From contig ONAR01000016.1 of NCBI GenBank assembly GCA_900315835.1, positions 29,761 through 93,760 on the forward strand: a stretch of 64,000 bases of DNA, written 5' to 3'. This DNA is from an uncultured Prevotella sp. (GTDB taxonomy: Bacteria > Bacteroidota > Bacteroidia > Bacteroidales > Bacteroidaceae). Shown here in pieces: positions 7,916 through 16,216 of this stretch. A program made the position numbers and the translations under genes. The notes under the pieces are model-generated. The model made no database searches. It saw nothing but the letters and a program-made list of their open reading frames with translations, and was not told the DNA's origin. The stretch's first letter is position 1; every line of letters starts with the position of its first letter.

Positions 7916-8333
7916 CAGTTGTCTTCCTTCTTATATAATCGAGATATTGGTTGTAATCGTAAATGTAGTCGTTCACGTCGAAGGGGTCCTCGGCCAAGAC
8001 GAGGCATACGGCACCGGAAGAGAAATTCTCTAAGGTACGCCAGATGCCGGTGTCGACGAACAGTCCTTCGTAGGGCTTGGAGAGGAGGTACTGTTTGCGC
8101 TCACTGCCGTTGTCGAGGGTGACAGTGAACGACCCGCTCACGGCGATGATGACCTCGCGGCAGTGGATGTGGGCATGACCGCCACGTTCGGCATCGGTGG
8201 GGATGTCGTAGGTCCAATACACCCGACTGATGCCGAACGGCACATCGTGGTGCTGTTCGGCTACGGTGAGGTTGCCACGCGGGTCGGCAATCTTCTTCAG
8301 GGCTATGATTTGCCCCAATGTTTTTTGCTTCAT
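7902..8333 (-). CDS. fdtA: dTDP-4-keto-6-deoxyhexose 3,4-ketoisomerase (FdtA/QdtA family cupin)
   Basis: A 143-residue single-domain RmlC-like cupin. The family pattern is clear: DPRGNLTVAEQHHDVPFGIS at the start, the HAHIHCRE metal- or substrate-site region, and VDTGIWRTLENFSSGAVCLV with the C-terminal DYIYDYNQYL helix. Members shift the 4-keto group of dTDP-4-keto-6-deoxyglucose to C3, preparing it for an FdtB-type aminotransferase, which is encoded two genes downstream. It overlaps the next gene by 14 bp and follows purT by 26 bp. The choice between Fuc3N-type (FdtA) and Qui3N-type (QdtA) stereochemistry cannot be settled from sequence. Confidence 0.85.
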   Translation of the reverse strand: MKQKTLGQIIALKKIADPRGNLTVAEQHHDVPFGISRVYWTYDIPTDAERGGHAHIHCREVIIAVSGSFTVTLDNGSERKQYLLSKPYEGLFVDTGIWRTLENFSSGAVCLVLAEDPFDVNDYIYDYNQYLDYIRRKTTDATV

Positions 8334-8359
8334 ATTATCATTAACGCTTGGACGAGGCG

Positions 8360-9541
8360 CTACTTCTTCATATACGGGTCGGTGCCCAATACGGTCTTGG
8401 CCAAGCGCTTAGCCTTTTCGCGCAGCGCAGTGATGTCGCTGCCCACCTTGTCGTAGCACAACACAACGCCCATGCGGCGGCCCTTATGGGCTATGGGCTT
8501 GCCGAAGATGCGCACGCGGGCATGGTCTTCGGAGCAGACATCCTGAAGGTTATAGTCGAGCGGCTGGTCACTCTCCACGGGCGACAACACCACAGCCGAG
8601 GCACCATACTGCTCGAGATGGATGGCAGGGATGGGCAGCCCCATGACAGCGCGGAAATGCAACTCAAACTCACTGAGGTTGGTGCAATGACTCAGCGTCA
8701 CCATACCCGTATCGTGGGGACGGGGACTCAACTCGGAGAAGATGACCTCACCCTGCTTGGTGAGGAAGAACTCCACGCCCCAGAGACCGTAGCCCGTCAG
8801 CGCCTTCGTCACCTCGTCGGCCATGTGCTCAGCCTGCTTCAGCGCCTCGTCGGAAATATGATAAGGCATCCAGCTCTCGCGGTAGTCGCCACCTTTCTGC
8901 ACGTGGCCGATAGGCGGGCAGAACAGGGTAGGGCCGTGCTGCTGCGTGACGGTGAGCAACGTGAACTCACTGTCAAAGTCGATAAACTCCTCGATAATCA
9001 CTTCCTTCACGTCGCCACGTCCTTCCTCCATGGCATCGCGGAAGGCTTCCTTCAGTTCGTCGTCGTTGTGGACATAGCTCTGACCGTGACCGCTCGACGA
9101 CATCAGCGGTTTGACCACACAGGGGAAGCCGATGGTGTCGGCGGCCCGCTTGAATTCATCGAAGGTCTTGGCATAGAAGTACTTTGCCGTACGCAGTCCC
9201 AACTCCTTAGCAGCGAGATCGCGAATGGCGCGGCGGTTCATGGTGTAATTGACCGCACGGGCCGACGGCACCACCTGGATGCCCTGCTTTTCGAAGTCGA
9301 ACAGCCGTTCGGTGCGGATGGCCTCAATCTCGGGTACGATGAGGTCGGGCTTGTGCTTCTCGACAACAGCGGTGAGCGCGTCGCCATCGAGCATCGAGAA
9401 CACCTCACACTCATCGGCTACCTGCATGGCAGGCGCACCAGCGTATTTATCGCATGCGATGACATACTGGCCTGCTCTCTTGGCGGCAATCGTAAACTCC
9501 TTGCCCAGTTCACCTGAGCCTAAAAGCAAAATCTTTTTCAT
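8360..9541 (-). CDS. purT: Formate-dependent phosphoribosylglycinamide formyltransferase
   Basis: A 393-residue ATP-grasp enzyme that makes formyl-GAR from GAR, formate and ATP in purine synthesis, independent of folate. Visible features are the N-terminal Rossmann-like start ([11 protein letters not shown]), the [10 protein letters not shown] block, the ATP-grasp segment [14 protein letters not shown], the metal and phosphate residues in [20 protein letters not shown], and [10 protein letters not shown]. Length is normal. It follows the small HTH gene by 33 bp and precedes fdtA by 26 bp. Its place in an operon with sugar and kinase genes is unusual but fits co-transcription. Confidence 0.95.
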   Translation of the reverse strand: MKKILLLGSGELGKEFTIAAKRAGQYVIACDKYAGAPAMQVADECEVFSMLDGDALTAVVEKHKPDLIVPEIEAIRTERLFDFEKQGIQVVPSARAVNYTMNRRAIRDLAAKELGLRTAKYFYAKTFDEFKRAADTIGFPCVVKPLMSSSGHGQSYVHNDDELKEAFRDAMEEGRGDVKEVIIEEFIDFDSEFTLLTVTQQHGPTLFCPPIGHVQKGGDYRESWMPYHISDEALKQAEHMADEVTKALTGYGLWGVEFFLTKQGEVIFSELSPRPHDTGMVTLSHCTNLSEFELHFRAVMGLPIPAIHLEQYGASAVVLSPVESDQPLDYNLQDVCSEDHARVRIFGKPIAHKGRRMGVVLCYDKVGSDITALREKAKRLAKTVLGTDPYMKK

Positions 9542-9574
9542 TATCGTGAATTTAGGTCTGACTTCTGTTAATCA

Positions 9575-9910
9575 CTATTCCTTTGGCATGATACGTCGCC
9601 TGACCATTGGCGACAGCTGCCGCAACATCATCTGCCACTCGGGCGTAATCGACAGCCGACGCAGGTCCTTGACTATGATTTCGCGGATGGCCTCGACCGT
9701 TATCCTATACTTCGCGGCGAGCTGATCCTCGCTGGCCTGCGGTGTACCGAACAGTCCATAGTAGGCATCGATGATATCCTTGTCGATGGGACCGAGCATC
9801 GTGAGCAGTACATTAAGGTTGGCCCGGTCGGCCTGACTGACGAGCAGTGCTGACTGATGGGCAAGCTGCAAGTAGCGCTCCAAAGGTTGGGTAATCTTAT
9901 CCATTGTCAT
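9575..9910 (-). CDS. Small HTH protein resembling sigma-70 region 4
   Basis: A 111-residue soluble protein of unknown function. Its central part, ASEDQLAAKYRITVEAIREI followed by IVKDLRRLSIT, follows the spacing of sigma-70 region 4 helix-turn-helix motifs, with an arginine/lysine-rich end. No sigma region 2 is present, so it is not a complete sigma factor. It could be a DNA-binding or RNA-polymerase-associated regulator, or the resemblance may be superficial. It lies 12 bp after the phosphoesterase gene and 33 bp before purT. Confidence 0.6.
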   Translation of the reverse strand: MTMDKITQPLERYLQLAHQSALLVSQADRANLNVLLTMLGPIDKDIIDAYYGLFGTPQASEDQLAAKYRITVEAIREIIVKDLRRLSITPEWQMMLRQLSPMVRRRIMPKE

Positions 9911-9922
9911 TTGTGTTAAGAC

Positions 9923-10426
9923 TTAGCCATTGCGTTTGCCGAGCGTGATGACCTCACAGTCCTTAAACTCATGGCCGTCAATCGTAAGTCGTACGAGCGT
10001 CCGCTCCTTCTGCCACCCGGAGATGCCGGCGGCGCCCGGGTTGATATGCAACAGGCCGAGCGTCTTGTCGGGCATGACCTTCAGGATATGCGAGTGGCCC
10101 GAGATGAAGAGGTCGGGTGGACTGGCATAAATCATGTTGCGCACCGAGGCGTCATAACGTCCGGGGTAGCCGCCGATATGCTTCATCAGTACGTCGACAT
10201 CCTCACATTTGAAGCGCAGCACCTCAGGGTAGCGGGCATGCATATCCCAGTCGTCGATGTTGCCATAGACAGCGCGAAACCGTGGGCCCAAGGCCTCGAA
10301 GCGGTCGGCCAGTTCCATACTGCCGATGTCGCCCGCATGCCAAATCTCGTCGCACTGCCCGAGGTAAACTTCATATTTATCATCCCAGAAGCCGTGGGTG
10401 TCGCTGATGATGCCAATCTTCTTCAT
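9923..10426 (-). CDS. YfcE/MJ0936-type metallophosphoesterase
   Basis: A 167-residue single-domain calcineurin-like phosphoesterase. The metal-binding blocks appear in order: SDTHG (D9, H11), HAGDIGS, YGNIDDWD, a His in KHIGGYPG, and FISGHSHIL. The late NPGAAG block is typical of the YfcE/MJ0936 group. These cytosolic enzymes hydrolyse phosphodiesters in vitro; the natural substrate is usually unknown. It lies 5 bp after the CMP-kinase-like gene in the same operon. Confidence 0.88.
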   Translation of the reverse strand: MKKIGIISDTHGFWDDKYEVYLGQCDEIWHAGDIGSMELADRFEALGPRFRAVYGNIDDWDMHARYPEVLRFKCEDVDVLMKHIGGYPGRYDASVRNMIYASPPDLFISGHSHILKVMPDKTLGLLHINPGAAGISGWQKERTLVRLTIDGHEFKDCEVITLGKRNG

Positions 10427-10431
10427 AAGCG

Positions 10432-11070
10432 TTATTTATTGTTAGCGGGCGCATCGAAGCCGAAGCGCTTGCGGATGAACGTCGCGATAAACCGCTCGGT
10501 CTCCTCAATGCCTAACAAGCTGGAGTTGATGCAGAGGTCGTAACTCTCGGAGTATCCCCAGCGCTTGCCGGTGTAGTAATTATAATAGGAGGCGCGGTCG
10601 TCCTCGCCACGGAGAATGTATTTCCTTGCCGCAGCGCGGTCGAGATTGTGGCGCTTGCACACGCGCTGGATGCGGTGGTCCATATTGGCCGTGATGAAGA
10701 TGCTCACTGTATTCTTACGGTCGCGCAGCACGTAGTCGGCTGTACGACCCACAAAAACGCAGCTGCCCTCGTCGGCCGCCTTGCGGATGGCGTCGCTCTG
10801 AAACTGATAGAGATTCTCCTGAGAGAAGTTGTTCTTATAGAAGTTGTTCTCGCCGAAAAGCGGAAGATGGATATGGAATAATGACTTCATAAAGCCCTTC
10901 TGCTCATCGTTCTGTTCGAAGAACTTCTCGCTGAAACCGCTCTCCTTCGCTGCGAGATTGAGCAGTTCCTTATCATAGAGCTTGCAGTTGAAGTCCTTGG
11001 CGAGCATCTTGGCGATAAGGCCGCCGCCGGAACCGATTTGCCGGCCGATATTGATGATGATTGGGGTCAT
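10432..11070 (-). CDS. Cytidylate kinase-like family protein
   Basis: A 212-residue P-loop protein of the cytidylate-kinase-like family, distinct from the standard Cmk. The phosphate loop GRQIGSGGGLIAKMLA is near the N-terminus, followed by YDKELLNLAAKESG, the CVFVGRTADYVL block, and the DHRIQRVCKRHNLDRAAARK lid-like region. The fold supports nucleotide binding; the true phosphoryl acceptor is not established for the family. It lies 20 bp after the MATE gene, with an oligonucleotide repeat of the ACTCACAAACTC type in the gap. Confidence 0.82.
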   Translation of the reverse strand: MTPIIINIGRQIGSGGGLIAKMLAKDFNCKLYDKELLNLAAKESGFSEKFFEQNDEQKGFMKSLFHIHLPLFGENNFYKNNFSQENLYQFQSDAIRKAADEGSCVFVGRTADYVLRDRKNTVSIFITANMDHRIQRVCKRHNLDRAAARKYILRGEDDRASYYNYYTGKRWGYSESYDLCINSSLLGIEETERFIATFIRKRFGFDAPANNK

Positions 11071-11130
11071 GAGCTTGTGAGTTTGTGAGTTTATGAGTTT
11101 GTAAGTTTTTGAGCCTGTAAGTTTTTAAGC
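11071..11130 (-). repeat. Short ACTC-rich direct repeats spanning a gene junction
   Basis: On the minus strand, variants of AACTTACAAACTCA and ACTCACAAACTCAC are repeated through the last codons of the MATE gene and the spacer to the kinase-like gene. The MATE C-terminus (QAQKLTNS) is encoded by the repeat. A similar tract fills the rsmF-folA spacer at 48590-48634. Confidence 0.65.
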
Positions 11131-12467
11131 TTACGCATATAGCGTGACATTATGATGAAAGCTACGATGAATGCCGTGGCATCAGATGCTGGCAGGGCAT
11201 ACCATACCCCATCGATGCCCCAGATATGAGGCAGCACCAATAATAGGGGCAGCAGGAACAACAACTGCCTTGACAATGAGAGAAAGATGCTTACCTGCAC
11301 CTTACCGATGCATTGGAAGAAGTTGGTGATGACCATCTGGCAACCGATGACGGGGAACACCAACATATTAATGCGGATGGCATGAACCGACAGCTTGATC
11401 AACGTGGGATCTTGGGTAAAGAGCCGTGCACAATAGTAAGGCAGCAGCATGGCGATGAGCCAGCCCACGATCATGATGACCGTTGCCGTGATCATGGCCA
11501 GACGCAGCACCTTCATCAGTCGGTCAATCTGCTGACTGCCGTAGTTGTAGCCAGCGATGGGTTGCATGCCCTGGTTAAGGCCAATGACAAACATCACGAA
11601 GATGGTCGATATGGCGTTGGCGATACCGTAAGAGCCCACCGACAGGTCACCACCGTAGCGTACGAGCTGGTTGTTCATGAAAATGACGATGATGCATGCG
11701 CAGAGGTTCATCAGGAACGGTGAGATGCCCACGCTGATGATGTTCTTCACCAGCGCAGCCCGCAACCGGTAGATGCCCCGCTTGAGGTGAAGCAATTCGT
11801 GCTTGTTCGACAGAAGCCGCATCTGATAGACAAGCGCCACCGACTGCGACAGCACCGTGGCGATGGCCGCACCGCGGATGCCCCAGCCCCACCAGAAGAT
11901 GAAGACTGTATCGAGCAGGATGTTCATCACCACCGTGAAGATGGTAGCGTTCATCGCCTGCCGTGGTTTGCTCGCCGCGCGCAACACAGCGTTCATGCCA
12001 AAATACATATGGGTGACGATGTTGCCCAAGAGAATGATTTGCATGAAGCTGCGCGCATAGGGAATGGTCTCCTTGCTGGCTCCGAAGAAATAAAGGATGG
12101 GGTCGAGGAATATCAAACTGATAATGGAGAACAAAAAGCCGATGAGCAAGTTGAGCGTCACGGTATTTCCAAGCAACGACTCTGCCGTGAGGTAATCCTT
12201 CTGCCCAAGTTTGACGGAGATGGCCGTTGAGGCACCCACGCCGACTGCAGCCCCGAAGGCACCAGAGAGGTTCATGAACGGGAAGGTGATGGCAAGGCCC
12301 GAGATGGCCAAAGGCCCTACGACCTGGCCGATAAACGCGCGGTCAATGATGTTGTAGAGCGACGAGGCCACCATGGCGACGATGGCGGGCAGGGCATACT
12401 GGCGGAGCAGTTGTCCCACAGGCTTGGTACCCAAAGCCAATGTAGCTTGCTTATTGTCTCTGTTCAT
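11091..12467 (-). CDS. MATE family multidrug/Na+ efflux transporter
   Basis: A 458-residue inner-membrane transporter with about 12 hydrophobic segments and the MATE hallmarks: the N-terminal TKPVGQLLRQYALPAIVAMV, LYNIIDRAFIGQVVG, and the repeat-start region in the second half (NQGMQPIAGYNYGSQQIDR). The frame is open 37 codons further upstream, but that extension would run through the promoter. A TACTTTTG -7 box lies at 12477-12484 (minus strand), so ATG 12467 is the start. It is the first gene of the nine-gene minus-strand run and is divergent from xseA. Substrate unknown; cation-coupled drug or metabolite export is typical. Confidence 0.92.
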   Translation of the reverse strand: MNRDNKQATLALGTKPVGQLLRQYALPAIVAMVASSLYNIIDRAFIGQVVGPLAISGLAITFPFMNLSGAFGAAVGVGASTAISVKLGQKDYLTAESLLGNTVTLNLLIGFLFSIISLIFLDPILYFFGASKETIPYARSFMQIILLGNIVTHMYFGMNAVLRAASKPRQAMNATIFTVVMNILLDTVFIFWWGWGIRGAAIATVLSQSVALVYQMRLLSNKHELLHLKRGIYRLRAALVKNIISVGISPFLMNLCACIIVIFMNNQLVRYGGDLSVGSYGIANAISTIFVMFVIGLNQGMQPIAGYNYGSQQIDRLMKVLRLAMITATVIMIVGWLIAMLLPYYCARLFTQDPTLIKLSVHAIRINMLVFPVIGCQMVITNFFQCIGKVQVSIFLSLSRQLLFLLPLLLVLPHIWGIDGVWYALPASDATAFIVAFIIMSRYMRKLKNLQAQKLTNS

Positions 12468-12476
12468 AATGTATTG

Positions 12477-12484
12477 CAAAAGTA
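12477..12484 (-). promoter_or_regulatory. -7 box for the MATE-led operon
   Basis: TACTTTTG on the minus strand, 10 bp upstream of ATG 12467. No good TTTG was found at the -33 position. The box rules out the longer in-frame start. Confidence 0.6.
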
Positions 12485-12493
12485 AACAATTTA

Positions 12494-12525
12494 TTTGGCA
12501 TTTTGCTTTTTTACTTCTATTTTTG
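12494..12525 (+). promoter_or_regulatory. xseA promoter
   Basis: TTTG at 12494-12497, 20 bp, TATTTTTG at 12518-12525, placed about 31 bp before ATG 12557. It is back to back with the divergent MATE promoter. Confidence 0.75.
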
Positions 12526-12556
12526 CAAAATAAACTTGAAAAGCTGACGGATACCG

Positions 12557-13855
12557 ATGCAAAGAAAAGCGTTAACACTCTATGAGCTCAACTCTCTCGT
12601 GCGCGACGTCATTGAGACGACGCTCGATGGCGCCTACTGGGTAGAGGCCGAACTGTCGGAGGCAAGGGAGGTGCATGGGCATTGCTATATGGAACTCGTG
12701 CAGAAAGACCTCTTCGGTGCCACGCCCGTGGCCAGGGCTTCGGCCAAATGCTGGCGCAACACGTGGATAAGGCTGAAGCCGAAGTTTGAGCGCACCACAG
12801 GGCAGAGCCTCCACGCAGGCATGAAAGTGATGCTGTTGGTGACGGCCAATTTCCATGAGGCCTATGGTTTCTCGTGGATTGTGCAGGATATTGACCCGAC
12901 CTACACCATGGGCGACATGGCCAGGAAACGGCTGGAGATTATCAACCAACTGAAGGCCGAGGGCGTGTTTGACATGCAGAAAGGGTTGGAGTTGCCGATG
13001 TTCGCGCAGCACATCGCCGTCATCTCGAGCGAGGGTGCCGCAGGTTATGGCGACTTCTGCAATCAACTGAAGGAGAACGATGAGGGGTTCTGGTTCTACA
13101 CCGAACTTTTTCCCGCCGTCATGCAGGGTGCCGACGTCGAGCCGACCGTTATAGCGGCCCTCGACGCCATCAATGACCGCCTCGACGAATTCGACGTGGT
13201 GGTGATTATCCGCGGTGGTGGCGCTACGGCCGACATGAGCGGCTTCGATACACTGAGTTTGGCTGAGAACGTCGCCAATTTCCCCATACCGGTGATTACA
13301 GGCATCGGCCACGACCGAGACGAGAGCGTGCTCGATATGGTGTCGCACACCAGAGTGAAGACGCCGACGGCCGCTGCCGCATTTCTCGTAGACCATCTTG
13401 AAGACGTCTGGCTTCACATCAACGACTGTCAGACGCGGCTGCTCAATGTGGTCAACCGGCGGATGGACTTAGCCAAAGAGCGTCTCAGCCGGTTGGCCGA
13501 GCGCATCCCGACGCTGTTCTCGCTGGTGAAGGTACAGCAGACCAACCGCGTTGACCGTCTGGCCAACCGCCTCTCTACGCTGATGCACGAACTGCTGATG
13601 CATGAACAATACAGGGTGCAGGCATTGGAGCGTGTCATGCAGCCACTGGCTCAGCAACGGCTGACGACCGAGCGCCATCGGTTGGAGCAACTCGGCATCA
13701 GACTGCATTCGGTTGATCCTGCCCTGATGCTGAAGCGCGGATACAGCATCACACGCATCAACGGCAAGGCCGTGCGCGACGCCAGCCAACTGAAGACGGG
13801 CGACGAAATAGAGACGCAGCTCGAGAAAGGCACCGTCAAGTCGAAGGTGGTGTAG
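12557..13855 (+). CDS. xseA: Exodeoxyribonuclease VII large subunit
   Basis: A 432-residue catalytic subunit of exonuclease VII, which degrades single-stranded DNA to oligonucleotides. An N-terminal OB-fold domain (about 1-110) is followed by the catalytic domain with VISSEGAAGYGDFCNQL, VVVIIRGGGATADMSGFDT, TGIGHDRDESVLDMV and RVKTPTAAAAFLVDH, and then a long helical C-terminal part. The final GYSITRINGKAVRDASQLK matches the family end. The small subunit gene xseB follows 47 bp downstream. Length is normal. Confidence 0.95.
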   Translation: MQRKALTLYELNSLVRDVIETTLDGAYWVEAELSEAREVHGHCYMELVQKDLFGATPVARASAKCWRNTWIRLKPKFERTTGQSLHAGMKVMLLVTANFHEAYGFSWIVQDIDPTYTMGDMARKRLEIINQLKAEGVFDMQKGLELPMFAQHIAVISSEGAAGYGDFCNQLKENDEGFWFYTELFPAVMQGADVEPTVIAALDAINDRLDEFDVVVIIRGGGATADMSGFDTLSLAENVANFPIPVITGIGHDRDESVLDMVSHTRVKTPTAAAAFLVDHLEDVWLHINDCQTRLLNVVNRRMDLAKERLSRLAERIPTLFSLVKVQQTNRVDRLANRLSTLMHELLMHEQYRVQALERVMQPLAQQRLTTERHRLEQLGIRLHSVDPALMLKRGYSITRINGKAVRDASQLKTGDEIETQLEKGTVKSKVV

Positions 13856-13902
13856 CGGCAGTTGATAAAAATTTGATTACTAATCCATATATTATATAAG
13901 GT

Positions 13903-14091
13903 ATGAAAGAGATTAAATACGAGGAGGCCGTGAAGCAGTTGGAAGACATCGTGAAGCAACTGGAAAACGGAGAACTGGACCTTGACGACATGAGCAGTGA
14001 ACTGAAGAAGGCGCAACAGCTCATCAAGATTTGCAAGGACCGATTGACAAAAACCGATGAGGAAATCAAGAAAATATTAGAAAATAAATAG
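13903..14091 (+). CDS. xseB: Exodeoxyribonuclease VII small subunit
   Basis: A 62-residue, highly charged helical protein with the XseB pattern: YEEAVKQLEDIVKQLENGEL, then LDDMSSELKKAQQLIKICK and a C-terminal helix. Several copies bind one XseA to form the exonuclease. It directly follows xseA and is probably co-transcribed with it. Confidence 0.95.
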   Translation: MKEIKYEEAVKQLEDIVKQLENGELDLDDMSSELKKAQQLIKICKDRLTKTDEEIKKILENK

Positions 14092-14106
14092 AAAATCGCC
14101 AAAATA

Positions 14107-14138
14107 GTTGCAATTTATTATTATTGTTGCTACTTTTG
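14107..14138 (+). promoter_or_regulatory. ilvE promoter
   Basis: GTTG at 14107-14110, 20 bp, TACTTTTG at 14131-14138, about 38 bp before ATG 14176. Confidence 0.65.
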
Positions 14139-14175
14139 CATCGATTTATGATTTTCGGATTAAATTATATACACT

Positions 14176-15192
14176 ATGAAAGATTTAGATTGGGAGAATT
14201 TGACCTTCGGTTACCGTAAGACCGACTACAATGTGAGGTGTTATTATCGTGACGGCAAATGGGGCGAGATTGAGGTGTGTTCCGACGAATACATCAACAT
14301 GCACATGGCTGCCACCTGCCTTCACTATGGTCAGGAGGCCTTTGAAGGACTGAAGGCTTACCGTTGTCCCGACGGCAAGGTGCGTATCTTCCGTGTGAAA
14401 GACAACGCCGCACGCCTGCAGAGTACCTGCGACGGCATCGTGATGCCAAAGGTGCCTACAGAGATGTTTGAGGAAATGGTGAAGAAGGTGGTGCGCCTCA
14501 ATCAGGAGTGGATACCTACTTATGAGAGTGGTGCTACGCTGTATATCCGCCCGCTGCTCATCGGCATCAGCCCGCAGGTTGGCGTTCATCCGTCCAAGGA
14601 CTACCTGTTCCTGATCTTCGTCACACCTGTTGGCCCGTACTTCAAGGGTGGTTTTGCCTGCAACAAGTACGCCATCGTGCGTCAGTGGGACCGCTCGGCT
14701 CCACTGGGTACCGGTATCTACAAGGTAGGCGGTAACTACGCCGCTTCTCTGCGTGCCCATGTCTTCGCAGCCAGCAAGGGCTATGGTTCCGAGTTCTATC
14801 TCGACGCTAAGGAAAAGAAATATGTCGATGAATGCGGCGCCGCCAACTTCTTCGGCATCAAGAACAACACCTATGTGACACCGAAGAGCACGAGCATTCT
14901 GCCCTCCATCACCAACAAGAGCCTCATGCAGTTGGCTGAGGATCTGGGTCTGAAGGTGGAGCGTCGTCAGATTCCCGAAGAGGAGTTGCCGACATTCGAA
15001 GAGGCCGGTGCATGCGGCACAGCCGCCGTTATCTCGCCCATCAGCGAGCTCGACGACCTTGACACCGGCAAGACCTACCGTTTCGGTGACAAGCCGGGAC
15101 CCTGGTCGACAAAGCTCTACGAGACGCTGCGCGGCATCCAGTACGGTACCATCGAGGACAAGCACGGATGGACGACCGTCGTGATTGAGTAA
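14176..15192 (+). CDS. ilvE: Branched-chain amino acid aminotransferase
   Basis: A 338-residue class IV PLP aminotransferase that interconverts Val, Leu and Ile with their 2-keto acids using glutamate/2-oxoglutarate. K183 in GTGIYKVGGNYAAS is the PLP lysine. LHYGQEAFEGLKAYR, TLYIRPLLIG and EEAGACGTAAVISPI are BCAT signatures. Size fits the long (about 340-residue) bacterial and eukaryote-like BCAT group. It has its own promoter and a strong hairpin terminator at 15229-15273. Confidence 0.95.
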   Translation: MKDLDWENLTFGYRKTDYNVRCYYRDGKWGEIEVCSDEYINMHMAATCLHYGQEAFEGLKAYRCPDGKVRIFRVKDNAARLQSTCDGIVMPKVPTEMFEEMVKKVVRLNQEWIPTYESGATLYIRPLLIGISPQVGVHPSKDYLFLIFVTPVGPYFKGGFACNKYAIVRQWDRSAPLGTGIYKVGGNYAASLRAHVFAASKGYGSEFYLDAKEKKYVDECGAANFFGIKNNTYVTPKSTSILPSITNKSLMQLAEDLGLKVERRQIPEEELPTFEEAGACGTAAVISPISELDDLDTGKTYRFGDKPGPWSTKLYETLRGIQYGTIEDKHGWTTVVIE

Positions 15193-15228
15193 AAGAAAGT
15201 GAACCCCAGCAATGGTGCCAAAGCGATA

Positions 15229-15273
15229 GAAAGCCGGCAAAACTCATCAGTATCAGAAGTCTTGCCGGCTTTC
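15229..15273 (+). terminator. Hairpin terminator after ilvE
   Basis: GAAAGCCGGCAA (15229-15240) pairs perfectly with TTGCCGGCTTTC (15262-15273) across a 21-base loop. It may serve both ilvE and the convergent acyltransferase gene. Confidence 0.75.
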
Positions 15274-15309
15274 GCATGTATGGATGTTGTCCTGCTTAAT
15301 CTTCTTTGC

Positions 15310-15933
15310 CTACTTGATTTTCTTTATTACCCTTGCAGGCGCACCGACGGCAACGCTGTAAGGCGGTATGTCGTGTGTGACAACCGCATTGGCCCCAATG
15401 ACGCTGCAGCGACCGATGGTGACATTTTCCAGTATGCAAACATTCTCACCAATCCAGACATTGTCCTCAATGATGATTGGACCTTTCGAACAGATGTCGC
15501 GCTTGGCAACGGGGGTGCCGATGTCGTCAGTTGTACCATGAGAATGGTCCTCTATCAGCACATGTGAGCCAACCATTACATCGTTGCCAATAACAATCTT
15601 GTTAAAGCAACCAATGTGACAATTGTAATTGAACGAGACATTGTTGCCGATGATGAGCTGGGGTTGGTATTTTATCCCATTATATTTACCAATGCAATCC
15701 ATTCTCATCCCCGGAGAAGCCTTGAAGTTATCACCAATCTGCATGAATTGCTCGTATCGAAGATGGAAAGGTAATTTGATAGACAGGCCTCCCCCGCAAG
15801 ATTTGAACCGGGTAGAGGCCCTCAGGTTCAAATATTTAAATTGCATCTTCATCCATATCCCATGCACACCTGACAAGATGAGGTCAAGGGGGAAGATCAC
15901 TATTTTAACTATCTGTTTGACAGGTTTCTTCAT
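15310..15933 (-). CDS. Left-handed beta-helix (hexapeptide) acyltransferase
   Basis: A 207-residue protein whose C-terminal half shows hexapeptide-repeat rungs (LIIGNNVSFNYNCHIG, IVIGNDVMVGSHVLI, IIIEDNVWIGENVCI, VTIGRCSVIGANAVV) and ends in the classic VAVGAPARVIKKIK. The His in EDHSHG is a probable catalytic residue. Such enzymes acetylate sugars or other acceptors in polysaccharide or LPS assembly. The N-terminus (PVKQIVKIVIFPLDLILSGV) is hydrophobic and amphipathic, suggesting membrane association. It is alone, convergent to ilvE; a TATTTTTG box lies at 16071-16078 on the minus strand. Confidence 0.85.
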   Translation of the reverse strand: MKKPVKQIVKIVIFPLDLILSGVHGIWMKMQFKYLNLRASTRFKSCGGGLSIKLPFHLRYEQFMQIGDNFKASPGMRMDCIGKYNGIKYQPQLIIGNNVSFNYNCHIGCFNKIVIGNDVMVGSHVLIEDHSHGTTDDIGTPVAKRDICSKGPIIIEDNVWIGENVCILENVTIGRCSVIGANAVVTHDIPPYSVAVGAPARVIKKIK

Positions 15934-16216
15934 CGTTTATTATCGCACCACATGATTTACAGTAGTTTGCGTCACCGCTGACGCGAGCCGGCTTATGTTT
16001 TGGTCACACCAGAAATACCATCCATCCCTGTGGTGCGAAAGCAAATAAATGGTAAATCTGATTAACATTGCAAAAATACAAATATTATTCGATATAGCCT
16101 ATCCATGCTGACGATTTTTTAGTGGCTAAGTTATTTGCCATGAGTTTCGTGGCTAAAATTAGTTCATTCCAGTTTTATTTCGTAGCTTTGCGGCAGTAAT
16201 TGCAAGAAAGAGGAAT
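15934..16216. other. Divergent intergenic region with two promoters
   Basis: About 280 bases between the acyltransferase gene and the antiporter gene. A TATTTTTG box faces left (16071-16078) and a TAGCTTTG box faces right (16183-16190). I see no gene or repeat. Confidence 0.55.

Noticed and set aside
12468-12578. Longer MATE start at 12578
   Set aside because: It would place the -7 box inside the coding region and add 37 residues not typical of the family.
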